Below the pieces are notes generated by a model that searched no databases, was not told the DNA's origin, and saw only the letters and a list, made by a program, of their open reading frames with translations. This document shows, one piece after another, positions 5,920 to 12,316 of a stretch of 15,736 nucleotides of DNA. Numbering within the stretch: position 1 is the stretch's first letter; each line of letters starts with the position of its first letter. The stretch comes from UBA12158 sp035562735. GTDB lineage: Bacteria; Patescibacteriota; Microgenomatia; UBA12405. Where the stretch lies: positions 1 to 15,736 of the forward strand of contig DATMWB010000039.1 in assembly GCA_035562735.1 (NCBI GenBank), in the 5' to 3' direction. Both the position numbers and the translations under genes were made by a program.

Positions 5920-6429
5920 ATGACCAAAAAATTTCTATTTTCTTTTTTCTCAATTCTAGTATCTAGTTTCTCCTTTCTTGTTCCTCCAGCCCTTGCTCAA
6001 TGTCCAATTTGTATAGTTACTGTTGGTGGGGGAATGTTGATAGCCCAAAAATTAGGAGTTGATGACTTCTTGGTATCAATTTGGATATCAGCCCTAAATA
6101 CTGCGATTTCCTTTTGGCTAGCATCAAAACTAAAAATTAAAATTCTCAAAAACGGTCATATCCTCAGCCTGATTATGTTAGCCACCGTCCTAATGTACTT
6201 CCGATTTACCGATCAAATTGGTGTTCCCTCAAATACCCTTCTTGGTATCGACAAAATCATCTTTGGCTCTATCGTTGGACTTTTGGCCATGGGTCTTGGA
6301 AACCACACCTATATTCTTACAAAAACAAAAAACGGGGGAAAAACAATCTTCCCTTACGCTAAAGTTGTCTTTCCGCTTGGCTTTGTGTTGATTATTACCT
6401 TGATATTTAAGGCAATTTTCAAATTGTAG
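5920..6429 (+). CDS. Signal-peptide-bearing CPIC membrane protein (conserved, unknown function)
   Basis: The 169-aa product has an N-terminal signal sequence ending near LAQ (26-27), immediately followed by a CPIC motif (C28, C31) and about four hydrophobic helices (roughly 33-55, 58-72, 80-97, 110-130, and a last one at 147-168). A redox-type CxxC at the membrane surface next to a divergent DsbA-like gene suggests a partner in extracytoplasmic thiol chemistry, for example a quinone-linked reoxidant analogous in role to DsbB, but it is not a recognisable DsbB or VKOR. Similar proteins recur in CPR genomes in my recollection. TAAAAT (5909-5914) stands 5 nt before the ATG, again suggesting a leaderless mRNA. 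Confidence 0.75.
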   Translation: MTKKFLFSFFSILVSSFSFLVPPALAQCPICIVTVGGGMLIAQKLGVDDFLVSIWISALNTAISFWLASKLKIKILKNGHILSLIMLATVLMYFRFTDQIGVPSNTLLGIDKIIFGSIVGLLAMGLGNHTYILTKTKNGGKTIFPYAKVVFPLGFVLIITLIFKAIFKL

Positions 6430-6436
6430 TTTTCAT

Positions 6437-6445
6437 TGGTAAAAT
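6437..6445 (+). promoter_or_regulatory. Extended -10 promoter of the 176-aa gene
   Basis: TGGTAAAAT (TGnTAAAAT) begins 8 nt after the stop of the CPIC gene, and its -10 ends 6 nt before the ATG at 6452, the leaderless spacing seen repeatedly in this window. No clear -35. Confidence 0.55.
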
Positions 6446-6451
6446 ACTTCT

Positions 6452-6982
6452 ATGACCAACAATCTGGACCTCCAAAAATTTATGGACAAGGTAAAAACTG
6501 CTGAAGCTGGGCACAAGCTTGATCTCAGCTCTGACGAAGACCTCTCCATTGCCATCATGAATTTAATCAGTATTGAAGAACATCTTTTTTTCACTGGGAG
6601 TAAAACCGGAAAAACCAAATATTTTGACCTTTTAAATGAAACTCGCGAAATGCGAAAAGAATTATTAAAACTCATTGTCAAAGATCCAGAAGGCGAAGTC
6701 TGGTGTACCAGCAAACACCTCCTTGCCGCCTCCATGCGTCTTTTTGAAGTTGGTACCAAGGCTCAGACTAAAGGTGACAAAAAAGGTGCTCACGATTTCT
6801 TTGAAAAATCTTACAATCTCTACAATTTATTTTGGGGTATAAATCTAGGCCTAATCAACCCAAAAGAAAAAACTTTGGAAAAGTTAAGTAAAACTGATAC
6901 TCCCATCCTGACCAAAAAATCTGACTTACTTGGGAAAGTAAGCGGTGTTATTGGAAAAATTTTAGATTGTTGTCGCGAATAG
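6452..6982 (+). CDS. Conserved soluble 176-aa protein of unknown function
   Basis: This hydrophilic, largely helical protein has conserved-looking segments DLSIAIMNLISIEEHL (30-45), NETREMRKELL (62-72) and EVWCTSKHLLAASMRL (82-97), and ends with a CC pair. I recall close relatives in many CPR genomes but no assigned function. There are no membrane segments and no catalytic motif I can name. The helical bundle with His/Glu/Cys residues might bind metal or cofactor; that is a guess. Its 3' end overlaps the convergent HD-domain gene by 21 nt. Confidence 0.78.
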   Translation: MTNNLDLQKFMDKVKTAEAGHKLDLSSDEDLSIAIMNLISIEEHLFFTGSKTGKTKYFDLLNETREMRKELLKLIVKDPEGEVWCTSKHLLAASMRLFEVGTKAQTKGDKKGAHDFFEKSYNLYNLFWGINLGLINPKEKTLEKLSKTDTPILTKKSDLLGKVSGVIGKILDCCRE

Positions 6983-7720
6983 TCTGAAGTCTTCAAGATT
7001 TTTTTCTAGTCTTTTTACATCCTCACTCCCATTTCCATTTTTCTTTAGGGATTTTAGTAGATTTTCAATTATTTTTGATTCAATAGCCAGCTTTCTTGAA
7101 TATTTTAGGTTCAAATTCCACAACCAAGACGCATAATTTATTATTCCTTCAGCACTACTAATTATCATTTCATTTCCAATGCTTTCTCTTTTTTCCAATT
7201 TCTCCCAAATTTTCTCGTTAATTCTTGTACTTTTTTCTTTTTCAAAAAACACATAATCTTCCAATTCTTTATAGTCACCAAACAAGGCATTTTTATCAGC
7301 ATCCCTTATAAATTTGGCGTATAAATTATCTCCAAGATAATCTTTTTGGTTATGCCATTTTATTGCCTCAAAAATTACCTCACCATCCATCTCCCATTCT
7401 TTCCAGTTAAAATTTTGCTCGGCAATCATTTTTAATCCCAAACTAGCATGATCAATCCCCGTATTTATATCTGAATAGCTATTCAATAATACTTGCGGAA
7501 AACGACCGACATCATGAAGTAAACAGATCACCATTGCTTGTTTTTTGTTCCATTTAAATTCAGGACTATTCTCTACAATTTTTTTACCAGTCATCATTAC
7601 CAGTCCTGTATGTTTTGCCTTGTACAACACCTTATCCCGTGCCGCCCCCTTCGAGATTGCCAAATTTTCTTTTACAATTTTTTCAAACCAATCTTGAATT
7701 TCTTGAGGAATCTCATTCAT
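6962..7720 (-). CDS. HD-domain phosphohydrolase
   Basis: The 252-aa product has the HD signature: H37 in KAKHTGLVM, HD at 69-70 in ICLLHDVGRF, further His at 91 and 123 (IKWHNQ) and D140 in FIRDADK. These are metal ligands in a GdpP/dGTPase/nucleotidase-like helical fold. The substrate, probably a nucleotide or phosphorylated metabolite, is unknown. The start codon lies inside the last codons of the Crp/Fnr gene (8-nt overlap), so the two are translated from one message and the hydrolase may act in the same signal pathway. The C-terminus is Lys-rich and helical. It overlaps the convergent 176-aa gene at its 3' end. Confidence 0.85.
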   Translation of the reverse strand: MNEIPQEIQDWFEKIVKENLAISKGAARDKVLYKAKHTGLVMMTGKKIVENSPEFKWNKKQAMVICLLHDVGRFPQVLLNSYSDINTGIDHASLGLKMIAEQNFNWKEWEMDGEVIFEAIKWHNQKDYLGDNLYAKFIRDADKNALFGDYKELEDYVFFEKEKSTRINEKIWEKLEKRESIGNEMIISSAEGIINYASWLWNLNLKYSRKLAIESKIIENLLKSLKKNGNGSEDVKRLEKNLEDFRLFATTI

Positions 7721-8363
7721 ATCCTAGGACCTTTTTAAGAACCCTCATATCCTGAACCACAATTTGTCTTTTATCATTATCAATCAAGCCCTCTTTTTCG
7801 AGTTTTAGCATCTGTATGGTTACTGTTTCTCTAGTAAGCCCAGTCAATGAAGCAATTAGTTTGTGAGTAATCTTAAACTTTATTGAAACTTGCTTATTTT
7901 TAATTACTCCAAACTCATCAGCCAAAGAATATATTAGTCCGGCCACCTTTGTTCTTGCGTCACCTGAAACCAATTGGGAAATATATGAAGTCATGTCTAA
8001 AAATTTATCCATCAGGGACACACATACCTCTTGGTACAAATCAGGATTTTTACTCATATAATTTTCAAATTCATTTTTTGGCACAATCCATGCTTCAACC
8101 GGAGTCATAGTCTCAATATAGTGTCGGTTCTTTACTCCAGTTTTAGCGCTAATCAAGGACAAAAAATATAAAGGTTTGAACAGCTGTATTCCACTCTCTT
8201 TTCCTTCTTTGTTTATGTCATAAACCCGAAGATATCCACTTTTTACAAAATAAATTCCTCCAAAATCCTCATTAGGTTCAAAGATAATTTGTCCCTTTTT
8301 ATATTTTTTTAGTGGGTATTTACTAAAAAAATCCGTTAATTTTTTCTTTGTTTCTTCTTTCAT
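7713..8363 (-). CDS. Crp/Fnr-family transcriptional regulator
   Basis: The 216-aa protein has an N-terminal cyclic-nucleotide-binding beta-roll (about 14-105, with IIFEPNEDFGGIYFVKSGYL), a long dimerisation helix (about 108-132) and a C-terminal winged helix whose recognition region is ITHKLIASLTGLTRETVTIQ (165-184), typical of Crp_2 HTH domains. Only one Cys (114) is present, so an Fnr-type iron-sulfur cluster is unlikely. The effector is unknown; the canonical cAMP-binding RxS motif is not obvious. It is followed by the overlapping HD-domain gene and preceded by a degenerate copy of the regulon palindrome. Confidence 0.88.
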   Translation of the reverse strand: MKEETKKKLTDFFSKYPLKKYKKGQIIFEPNEDFGGIYFVKSGYLRVYDINKEGKESGIQLFKPLYFLSLISAKTGVKNRHYIETMTPVEAWIVPKNEFENYMSKNPDLYQEVCVSLMDKFLDMTSYISQLVSGDARTKVAGLIYSLADEFGVIKNKQVSIKFKITHKLIASLTGLTRETVTIQMLKLEKEGLIDNDKRQIVVQDMRVLKKVLGYE

Positions 8364-8382
8364 ATTATGTAAACAAGCTAAC

Positions 8383-8407
8383 TACTACGTATGTAATAAT
8401 TTTATCA
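8383..8407 (-). promoter_or_regulatory. Putative Crp/Fnr-gene promoter with a degenerate fourth operator
   Basis: On the minus strand an extended -10, TGATAAAAT (8399-8407), overlaps the pepF stop codon TGA. Directly downstream, 8383-8398 reads TACTAC-GTAT-GTAATA on the plus strand. This matches 11 of 12 arm positions of the regulon palindrome but breaks the TACAnnTGTA core on one side. It may be a weaker site of the same repressor or an autoregulatory site of the Crp/Fnr protein. Confidence 0.4.
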
Positions 8408-10156
8408 TAATAGTTCTAGTTTTTCCTGCCACTCAACAATTGTGGCAAAGCTGTCTTGCCAAAACCTTGGGTTGCAGATATCGATATTAGCATTTTTTAA
8501 GATTACTTGAGGGTCTTGGCTTCCTCCGCTTTCCAGTATTTTTTCAATAATCTCTCTCCATTTTTTTGGATCTTTTTTATAATTTGCAAAAAGAGAGTAG
8601 GAAACCAATTCACCAAAATTGTAGGCATAACAATAAAATGGACTTTGAAAAATATGAGATATATAACTCCATTCATATTTAAATAGTGGATCAATTTTGA
8701 CACTATTTCCAAACTGTTCTTTTAATGTCGCAAAATATAAGTTTGATAAGTCATCCGCCTTTATTCCTTTTTCCAGTGCTTCGTGAGCCGCTATCTCAAA
8801 TTTAATAAAATAATTTTGACGGCAAATGGTGGCATAGGCATCTGCCATCTTATCGGATAACCACGCTTTTTTAATCTTTTTATTCTTCTCTTTTGCCATC
8901 ATTTTTTCAAACAAAATCAGTTCAGCCAAAGTTGAAGCTGTCTCCGCTAGAGGTAAGTTGGCTTCCTGACTAGAAGGGAAGTGCTTGTTAGCATAAATAG
9001 AATGGATGCCGTGCCCAAGTTCGTGGGCTAGGGTGCTCAAATCTCTTGATTTGCCGATAAAATTTAATAAAACATAGGGAGTAACTTCTGGTGCTACCGT
9101 TGCACAAAATGCTCCACCTCTTTTGTTTTTATTAGGAAGAACATCAATATGTTTTTCCTCAATGATTTTTTTGGCTCCTTCTCTAAACCTCGGTGAAAAT
9201 TCTCCCAGCGCTTCCAAAACCATTTCTTTTGCTTCTTCAAAACCAATTTTTTTATCAACTTTTTCCAAAGGAGCATATATATCAAAGCGTTGTAATTTTT
9301 TCATTCCCAGCTCCTTTGCCTTCCATTTAAAGTATCTTTGAAAAATTCCTATATTGTCTGTACACACCTCTAGTAAACTTTCCACCGCCCTATCTGGTAC
9401 ATGATTTCCCCAATTACGTACTCCAATAGGTGAGCTATGACCTCTCAACTTTGCCTCATAACCCCAATCTTTAACAATTCCCTGATATATGGCAAAAAAC
9501 TTATCTAAATTATCTTTTTGTTTTTTTAAAAGTGTTGTATATGCCGCTTTTCTTATTTCCGCCTTTGGATTATAAACATATGACAACAACTCCGCCTGGC
9601 TACTAATCTTCTTATCTAATTTACTAGTTACTAACTTATATTCAAATTCAGTTTCAATCATTTCTCTTAAATCTCCCAATACTCCCACCCCATTTACATC
9701 CTTATGATTTATTATTTGCTCTTCTCTTTCGTTAAGCGAAAATTTTGCCCCTTCTCGACTTCTTTTTAGTCCATATTCAAGACCAGGAATAGTCGCGAAG
9801 AGACGATTGGCATTTTTATCATCAAGCTTTGGTTCTCTTTTCCCTTGAATCCAAAAACCAATTTTCATTCCTATTTCACTTACTTTCAATCCCAAATTTT
9901 CCACCTTACTTTTCATTAGTTTTGCTTCTTGATTACTTTGATCAACCGCTTCCATTAAGTGTGGCAAATATCCGAGTCTCGACAGTTTTACTCCCATTTT
10001 TTCGTCAAATAAAAGCATTTCCCCAAATTCCTTTTGACTCATTTTGGGGTTTAGTTTCTCCACCCATTTTTCCAAAATCTTTAAATCTGCTTCAACTTCT
10101 TTATATAAATCGTCAAATTTCTTTACAGGGAGTATGTCATCAAGATTCCACTTCAT
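8405..10156 (-). CDS. pepF: Oligoendopeptidase F, M3 family zinc metallopeptidase
   Basis: From the preferred start the protein has 583 residues, matching the usual ~600 aa of PepF. It opens with the family's WNLDD segment. The zinc site HELGH lies at 378-382 (LAHELGHGIHS) with the third ligand Glu in LAETAST (about 405), and the substrate-binding Tyr/Gly-rich region follows near the C-terminus. It hydrolyses peptides of roughly 7-17 residues in the cytoplasm and suits a peptide-scavenging lifestyle. The longer ORF from 10216 is rejected because TATAAT (10164-10169) with TTGGAC 16 bp upstream places the transcript start on the ATG at 10156, and the extra 20 residues do not resemble the family. 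Confidence 0.93.
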   Translation of the reverse strand: MKWNLDDILPVKKFDDLYKEVEADLKILEKWVEKLNPKMSQKEFGEMLLFDEKMGVKLSRLGYLPHLMEAVDQSNQEAKLMKSKVENLGLKVSEIGMKIGFWIQGKREPKLDDKNANRLFATIPGLEYGLKRSREGAKFSLNEREEQIINHKDVNGVGVLGDLREMIETEFEYKLVTSKLDKKISSQAELLSYVYNPKAEIRKAAYTTLLKKQKDNLDKFFAIYQGIVKDWGYEAKLRGHSSPIGVRNWGNHVPDRAVESLLEVCTDNIGIFQRYFKWKAKELGMKKLQRFDIYAPLEKVDKKIGFEEAKEMVLEALGEFSPRFREGAKKIIEEKHIDVLPNKNKRGGAFCATVAPEVTPYVLLNFIGKSRDLSTLAHELGHGIHSIYANKHFPSSQEANLPLAETASTLAELILFEKMMAKEKNKKIKKAWLSDKMADAYATICRQNYFIKFEIAAHEALEKGIKADDLSNLYFATLKEQFGNSVKIDPLFKYEWSYISHIFQSPFYCYAYNFGELVSYSLFANYKKDPKKWREIIEKILESGGSQDPQVILKNANIDICNPRFWQDSFATIVEWQEKLELL

Positions 10157-10163
10157 GTCTTCT

Positions 10164-10191
10164 ATTATATCGTCCTCCTCAATTTGTCCAA
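10164..10191 (-). promoter_or_regulatory. pepF promoter, leaderless
   Basis: On the minus strand TTGGAC (10186-10191), a 16-bp spacer and a perfect TATAAT (10164-10169) are followed by 7 nt and the ATG at 10156. This decides the pepF start. A GGAGG-like string lies between the two boxes and cannot serve as a ribosome-binding site for this transcript. Confidence 0.75.
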
Positions 10192-10205
10192 AACACAAAA
10201 ATTTC

Positions 10206-10331
10206 TTAAGCTTCAATTAGTATCATTTCCTTTCCACAACAAACTAGTGTCCCGCCGCCAGCCTTTGTGACACTTACTTCGTTTCCACAAACTGAACAAT
10301 AATATTTTTCTCCAACTTTTTTTACTGCCAT
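10206..10331 (-). CDS. Desulforedoxin-like 41-aa iron protein
   Basis: This short gene encodes 41 residues with C12xxC15 and C30C31 (YYCSVCGNEV ... LVCCGKEM). That is the four-cysteine, rubredoxin-like Fe site of desulforedoxin and of the N-terminal domain of desulfoferrodoxin (superoxide reductase). Desulforedoxin itself is ~37 aa, so this is a complete stand-alone domain; the C-terminal superoxide reductase domain is absent here. Expected role: a small cytosolic electron carrier in oxygen or superoxide defence. TATAAT 6 nt before the ATG gives a leaderless mRNA. Its stop lies 49 nt before the pepF start. Confidence 0.85.
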   Translation of the reverse strand: MAVKKVGEKYYCSVCGNEVSVTKAGGGTLVCCGKEMILIEA

Positions 10332-10337
10332 AAATCA

Positions 10338-10358
10338 ATTATAGCCCCAATGTATAAT
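10338..10358. promoter_or_regulatory. Interlocked divergent -10 boxes (desulforedoxin / 70-aa gene)
   Basis: Two perfect TATAAT boxes point away from each other: minus strand 10338-10343 for the desulforedoxin gene (6 nt to its ATG at 10331) and plus strand 10353-10358 for the small gene (6 nt to its ATG at 10365). The whole spacer between the two start codons is 33 bp, so each promoter's -35 position falls on the other gene's start region, and both polymerases could hardly bind at once. Neither -35 is close to consensus. Confidence 0.6.
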
Positions 10359-10364
10359 CATAGT

Positions 10365-10574
10365 ATGAGCGAACAAGGTATTGGTGATGGAAAAATAAAT
10401 CGAGAAGCTCTAAAAGCAGCCCTTGGCCGAGGTATAAAAAATTTGGAAAATACACCTGTTTCAGGCGTCTCCATGCCACCAATAGAAAAACTTACAACGG
10501 ATACTGACACAGCAACATCATCTGACAGTCGAGATTTGGAATGGTTTGAACATTCCACTCCAAGTTCATCCTAA
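10365..10574 (+). CDS. Small hypothetical protein (69 aa)
   Basis: The start at ATG 10365 (MSEQGIGDGK) is chosen because the -10 TATAAT ends 6 nt before it; an upstream in-frame ATG at 10350 overlaps that -10 box. The first ~30 residues could form a short helix (REALKAALGRGIKNLE); the rest is Pro/Thr/Ser/Asp-rich and probably disordered. No membrane segment, signal peptide or known motif. It converges on the TrmH-family gene with a 4-nt gap. Confidence 0.6.
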   Translation: MSEQGIGDGKINREALKAALGRGIKNLENTPVSGVSMPPIEKLTTDTDTATSSDSRDLEWFEHSTPSSS

Positions 10575-10578
10575 ACCC

Positions 10579-11163
10579 CTACAAAATAGAACATTCTTTT
10601 TTCAAGTCCTCTCTTTCTCTAGTTTCCAGTTTCCAGTTTCTGGTATCTTTTTTCCTCTGTCTATCTATCTCATACATCAAAATTGCCGCAGTTACTGATA
10701 TGTTTAGACTTTGTACCATTCCTTTCATGGGTATATAAATCTTTTCATCAGCTCCCCCTATGGCTTCTTCTGATAATCCCCGATGTTCATTTCCCAAAAC
10801 TACAGCCGTCTTTCTATCCTCAAATCTAGTTTCAAAAATACCCTTCGCTTCATTATCCAAAACCGTGGCATATATTTTATATCCATCTTTATGAAGTTCC
10901 TGATAACATTTATCAATATTTTTAAAGACCTTAAAACTCAGCCATTTGTTAGCTGAACTCGATGATGCCTTCCCAATTTTCTTCGGGTTAATTGCTTTTT
11001 CAATTGAATAAACAAGATATATTTTTTGAAACCCAAAAGCATCCGCCGTCCTCCAAACAGCCGCTGCATTATGAGGATCAGCAATATTTTCAAGAACTAT
11101 CACCCCTTCCTGTCTGTTCTCAATCACCTTCTCAATTTTTTCCTGTCTTACTGTTTTTTCCAT
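10579..11163 (-). CDS. TrmH/SpoU-family RNA 2'-O-ribose methyltransferase
   Basis: The 194-aa protein has the three SPOUT knot motifs: NIADPHNAAAVWRTADAFG (26-44, with catalytic N and R), VVLGNEHRGLS (121-131) and IPMKGMVQSLNISVTAA (144-160). The last is the AdoMet-binding trefoil knot. Without the N-terminal extension of rRNA methylases it most resembles TrmH-type tRNA Gm18 enzymes, but the target RNA is not certain. The start shares one base with the upstream stop (TAATG), so translation is coupled. Its last ~20 residues (KDTRNWKLETRERE) are encoded by tandem AGTTTCC heptamers and look like an unselected tail. Confidence 0.88.
   Translation of the reverse strand: MEKTVRQEKIEKVIENRQEGVIVLENIADPHNAAAVWRTADAFGFQKIYLVYSIEKAINPKKIGKASSSSANKWLSFKVFKNIDKCYQELHKDGYKIYATVLDNEAKGIFETRFEDRKTAVVLGNEHRGLSEEAIGGADEKIYIPMKGMVQSLNISVTAAILMYEIDRQRKKDTRNWKLETREREDLKKECSIL
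10621..10641. repeat. Three tandem AGTTTCC-type heptamers
   Basis: AGTTTCC, AGTTTCC and AGTTTCT lie end to end inside the 3' part of the TrmH-family gene and encode the NWKLETR segment. This is a simple-sequence expansion that changes only the non-conserved tail. Confidence 0.7.
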
Positions 11164-11381
11164 TATTGTATATAGACTCTTCTCATTAAACCCAAATATT
11201 CAACCGATTCACCTGTCGCTGCCAAAATTCTTTCCAAATCGTGTCTTTTTGAAAAGTCTCTTAAGTGTGTTTCAACTATACAGCTCGTTGTGGGTACATC
11301 TATTTCATTACCCTCATCAACAGCAACAACTTTCCAGCAAGTTTTACAAAAAATTACGGAGTTTACAGATCCGACTTCCAT
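11163..11381 (-). CDS. Small CxxC protein of unknown function (72 aa)
   Basis: The ATG at 11381 overlaps the upstream DUF4342 stop (TGATG) and the stop overlaps the TrmH start (TAATG), so it is the middle gene of a tightly coupled trio. It has an FCKTC motif (residues 12-16) and one further Cys (C35 in TTSCIVETHLR), and a basic C-terminal half (FSKRHDLERILAATG). It is soluble, with no membrane segment. A single metal- or thiol-type site is possible but I do not recognise the family. Confidence 0.72.
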   Translation of the reverse strand: MEVGSVNSVIFCKTCWKVVAVDEGNEIDVPTTSCIVETHLRDFSKRHDLERILAATGESVEYLGLMRRVYIQ

Positions 11382-11650
11382 CAATTTATTCTTTTAACTC
11401 TAATAGTACATTCTGTTAAAAGTGCTGCAATTGCTCCTACAGCCGCCAGCGGGGGAAGCAAGGCTGCCCCAATTATTCCCACAGTCAAGGGCAATACCAT
11501 AATCACTTTTCCCTCTTTGTTTTCAATTGTTATCTCTCGAACATTACCTTCTTTTATCAGTTCCTTAATTTTTTTGAGTAATTCTTCTCCACTTACCTTA
11601 AAAGAATCCTCATTTACTTTTGTTGTTTTCTTAGTTGTTTTCGTTTTCAT
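11381..11650 (-). CDS. DUF4342 family protein
   Basis: The 89-aa protein shows the DUF4342 pattern. A Lys-rich start is followed by FKVSGEELLKKIKELIKEGNVREI (17-40), which is UBA-like and helical, then a strand pair (ITIENKEGKVIMVLPL). A hydrophobic helical hairpin (VGIIGAALLPPLAAVGAIAALL) follows, ending in ECTIRV. Function is unknown; the domain couples a small soluble helix module to a membrane-like hairpin. TAAAAT (11656-11661) lies 5 nt before the ATG, so the trio's mRNA is probably leaderless. Confidence 0.85.
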   Translation of the reverse strand: MKTKTTKKTTKVNEDSFKVSGEELLKKIKELIKEGNVREITIENKEGKVIMVLPLTVGIIGAALLPPLAAVGAIAALLTECTIRVKRIN

Positions 11651-11696
11651 ACCCTATTTTAACCTAAATAATTAATAGACGTCTTTTTCCATTCGT

Positions 11697-11731
11697 GACT
11701 GCCCGCCAGAATGCGTAGCTTTCGGCGGGTC
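11697..11731. repeat. GC-rich REP-like palindrome after queH
   Basis: CCCGCC (11702-11707) pairs with GGCGGG (11724-11729). Inside, GAA/TTC and GC/GC pairs around a GTA loop continue the hairpin with single mismatches. It stands out as GC-rich in an AT-rich background, lies just after the queH stop codon region, and has no T-run on either strand, so it is not a typical intrinsic terminator. It resembles REP-like intergenic palindromes. Confidence 0.5.
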
Positions 11732-12299
11732 AAGGGAGGGTAGGGTGGGTTTCTCCCCTATATTTCTCCTCATACCTCTCCTTCAAAGAATACACACATC
11801 CACAAAAAAATTGTTTATAAAATCCACTAGTTTTTAAATCGCAACACATCTCCTTGGGTTTCCAAAATTTTATCTTATATTTTTTAGCTAGATTTTCCGC
11901 TATTTTTTCAATTTTTTCTTGATCCTGATATTCACTTGTTACCAACGTCGACGAAAAGGCATCAAAGTCCTTATCTGCCGCATATTTTGCTGTTGCCTCC
12001 AACCTCAAATTCCAACACTTCACACATCTCTGTTCTTTTATTGCCCCCGTCTTGTTAAAAAAGGGGGTGGGGGAAAGATTGATACATTCAAAGTATTCTC
12101 TTGGTTTCCAATCCGGAACAATAATCTTGGCTTTCTTCTCAACCACTTTTCTAAGTGCTAATAACCTAGTCAAGTATTCTGCCCTCGGATGAATATTTGG
12201 ATTATAGTAAAAAATTGTCGCTTCCAAGTCCTCATTTTTCGCCGACTCCAAAAATTTCAGAGCGCAATCTGCACAACAGGCATGTAGTAATAATTTCAT
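11730..12299 (-). CDS. queH: Epoxyqueuosine reductase QueH
   Basis: The 189-aa protein matches QueH (DUF208): LLHACCADC (4-12), the FYYNPNIHP motif (30-38), RCVKCWNLRLEATA (91-104), STLVTSEYQDQEKI (117-130) and the terminal SGFYKQFFCGCVYS (158-171). C8/C9 with C92/C95 supply the predicted iron-sulfur and metal ligands, and C166/C168 form the redox pair. It reduces epoxyqueuosine to queuosine in tRNA, replacing QueG. No other queuosine gene is in the window, so the cell may salvage precursors or keep them elsewhere. The tail after RGE is short and reads into the neighbouring palindrome region. Confidence 0.93.
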   Translation of the reverse strand: MKLLLHACCADCALKFLESAKNEDLEATIFYYNPNIHPRAEYLTRLLALRKVVEKKAKIIVPDWKPREYFECINLSPTPFFNKTGAIKEQRCVKCWNLRLEATAKYAADKDFDAFSSTLVTSEYQDQEKIEKIAENLAKKYKIKFWKPKEMCCDLKTSGFYKQFFCGCVYSLKERYEEKYRGETHPTLP

Positions 12300-12303
12300 A
12301 GTC

Positions 12304-12309
12304 TATAAT
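12304..12309 (+). promoter_or_regulatory. -10 box of the 110-aa membrane protein gene
   Basis: A perfect TATAAT ends 7 nt before the ATG at 12317, indicating another leaderless start. The gene is divergent from queH, whose ATG is at 12299, leaving only 17 bp between the two start codons. Confidence 0.6.
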
Positions 12310-12316
12310 TGGTTGT

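Noticed and set aside
8406..10209. Plus-strand ORFs inside pepF (for example 9829-10209 and 9123-9341)
   Set aside because: They are antisense shadows of a well-supported M3 peptidase, with biased low-complexity products and no start signals.
10358..10558. Minus-strand 66-aa ORF opposite the small gene at 10365
   Set aside because: The plus-strand frame has a TATAAT box at leaderless distance; the antisense frame has no start signal.
11697..11731. Intrinsic terminator for queH
   Set aside because: The hairpin is strong but neither strand has a T-run after it.
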